A stretch of DNA of 58,771 bases from Chara braunii. Its lineage: Eukaryota; Streptophyta; Charophyceae; Charales; Characeae. The notes below the pieces were generated by a model. It saw nothing but the letters and a program-made list of their open reading frames with translations, was not told where the DNA came from and did no database searches. The DNA is taken from assembly GCA_003427395.1 (NCBI GenBank), contig BFEA01000128.1:2532831-2591601 (forward strand). The letters are read 5' to 3'. Positions 58,241 to 58,771 of the stretch are shown piece after piece. The position numbers were made by a program, and so were the translations under genes. Positions within the stretch are counted from its first letter, which is position 1, and the number at the start of each line of letters is the position of its first letter.

Positions 58241-58771
58241 ACCATGGTTACCATACATACATCCAGAAGGCAATCCACACTGTCCGGTTGTCTAGGTCCA
58301 GATGTTATCTGCATAATTTAAAAATATTTTTTTAATATATTAATTAATAATTAATTAAATTTTCGGAAATTCCGAAATTCAGGAAAATAAACCAACAAAA
58401 ATCTGGAACAAACTTCAGCAAAGATATGTTATCCAGCACTGCAATACAAAAAACTTCAGGCCGAGCATGGTAACCGCCTGGACGTCCGGACCAGGTTCCA
58501 GACACTCCGGTGTCCGGTGTCTGGACAATATGTCTGCATTGAGGCCTCTGGGGCAAAAATCAAAAAAAAAATTGGGGCGGCCCAGGACGTTTATAGGGTC
58601 CTGGCCGCCCCTAGAAAAATAATGGGTTGATTTTTCAATGTCGTTTCACCCCACCGGACAGGGCCTAGAGGTCCAGACACAAGACACTGCAGGTTTTTGG
58701 GGTGGCGGGTTTCGCACAGGCCCGAGCAATTTCAAAGCGACCGTTTCGACGTGGAGCCAGCTGCTGCTGCC
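58241..58771. other. no gene seen; AT-rich patch and a strong hairpin
   Basis: Contains TTAATATATTAATTAATAATTAATT-type sequence near 58,335. A G/C-rich inverted repeat lies at 58,574-58,611 (GGGGCGGCCCAGGAC / GTCCTGGCCGCCCC, one-base bulge, 9-nt loop). It could be the end of a DNA transposon or another LTR, but no borders are visible. Confidence 0.5.

Overview
The window looks like a repeat-saturated nuclear region of a green-lineage eukaryote. A charophyte alga such as Chara fits best, but this is an inference. Supporting evidence: a short TTTAGGG-type telomeric array, chromodomain-bearing Ty3/gypsy elements whose primer sites resemble plant initiator tRNA-Met sites, plant-type L1 LINEs, a Penelope-like element (PLE) with its GIY-YIG domain in front of the reverse transcriptase (a permuted type known from green algae and protists), and a host protein with algal-style SPPP-rich linkers. 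No bacterial features, tRNA, rRNA or CRISPR were seen. Runs of N show a draft assembly.

Layout. 1-1.5 kb: unassigned sequence and a LINE scrap. 1.512-10.710 kb: a complete but defective Ty3/gypsy element (A, minus strand) with two LTRs, a TGGAC target duplication, primer site and polypurine tract. 11.9-19.3 kb: LINE tails, a diverged solo LTR, an old LINE (C, minus strand), and one large host exon (12.4-13.4 kb, minus). 19.3-25.9 kb: a decayed second Ty3/gypsy element (B, minus strand). Its upstream LTR begins at 25,882 and is split by two L1 LINEs (A, about 25.95-37.05 kb; B, from about 37.05 kb); the rest of that LTR ends at 48,097. The 3' half of LINE B together with part of the LTR (44.78-47.88 kb) is inverted; mentally flipping that segment rejoins both elements. 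48.5-49.4 kb: another LINE scrap. 49.6 and 52.3 kb: two more host exons on the minus strand. 52.91-58.12 kb: the permuted PLE, flanked by 11-bp target duplications and carrying two ~380-bp pseudo-LTRs.

The only convincing host gene is on the minus strand: exons at 52,369-52,317, 49,827-49,600 and 13,385-12,425. All have good splice signals and compatible phases, and they read like one continuous segment of a large secreted or membrane protein resembling the fibrocystin-L (PKHD1L1) group. If the assembly is right, one intron is 36.2 kb long and contains nearly all the transposons of the window.

Most retroelement reading frames are broken and are listed as pseudogenes. The most unusual element is the PLE: its upstream region encodes a DYGG/RGG-rich stretch, a CCHC zinc knuckle, a coiled coil and a SAP-like motif ahead of the GIY-YIG and reverse transcriptase domains.
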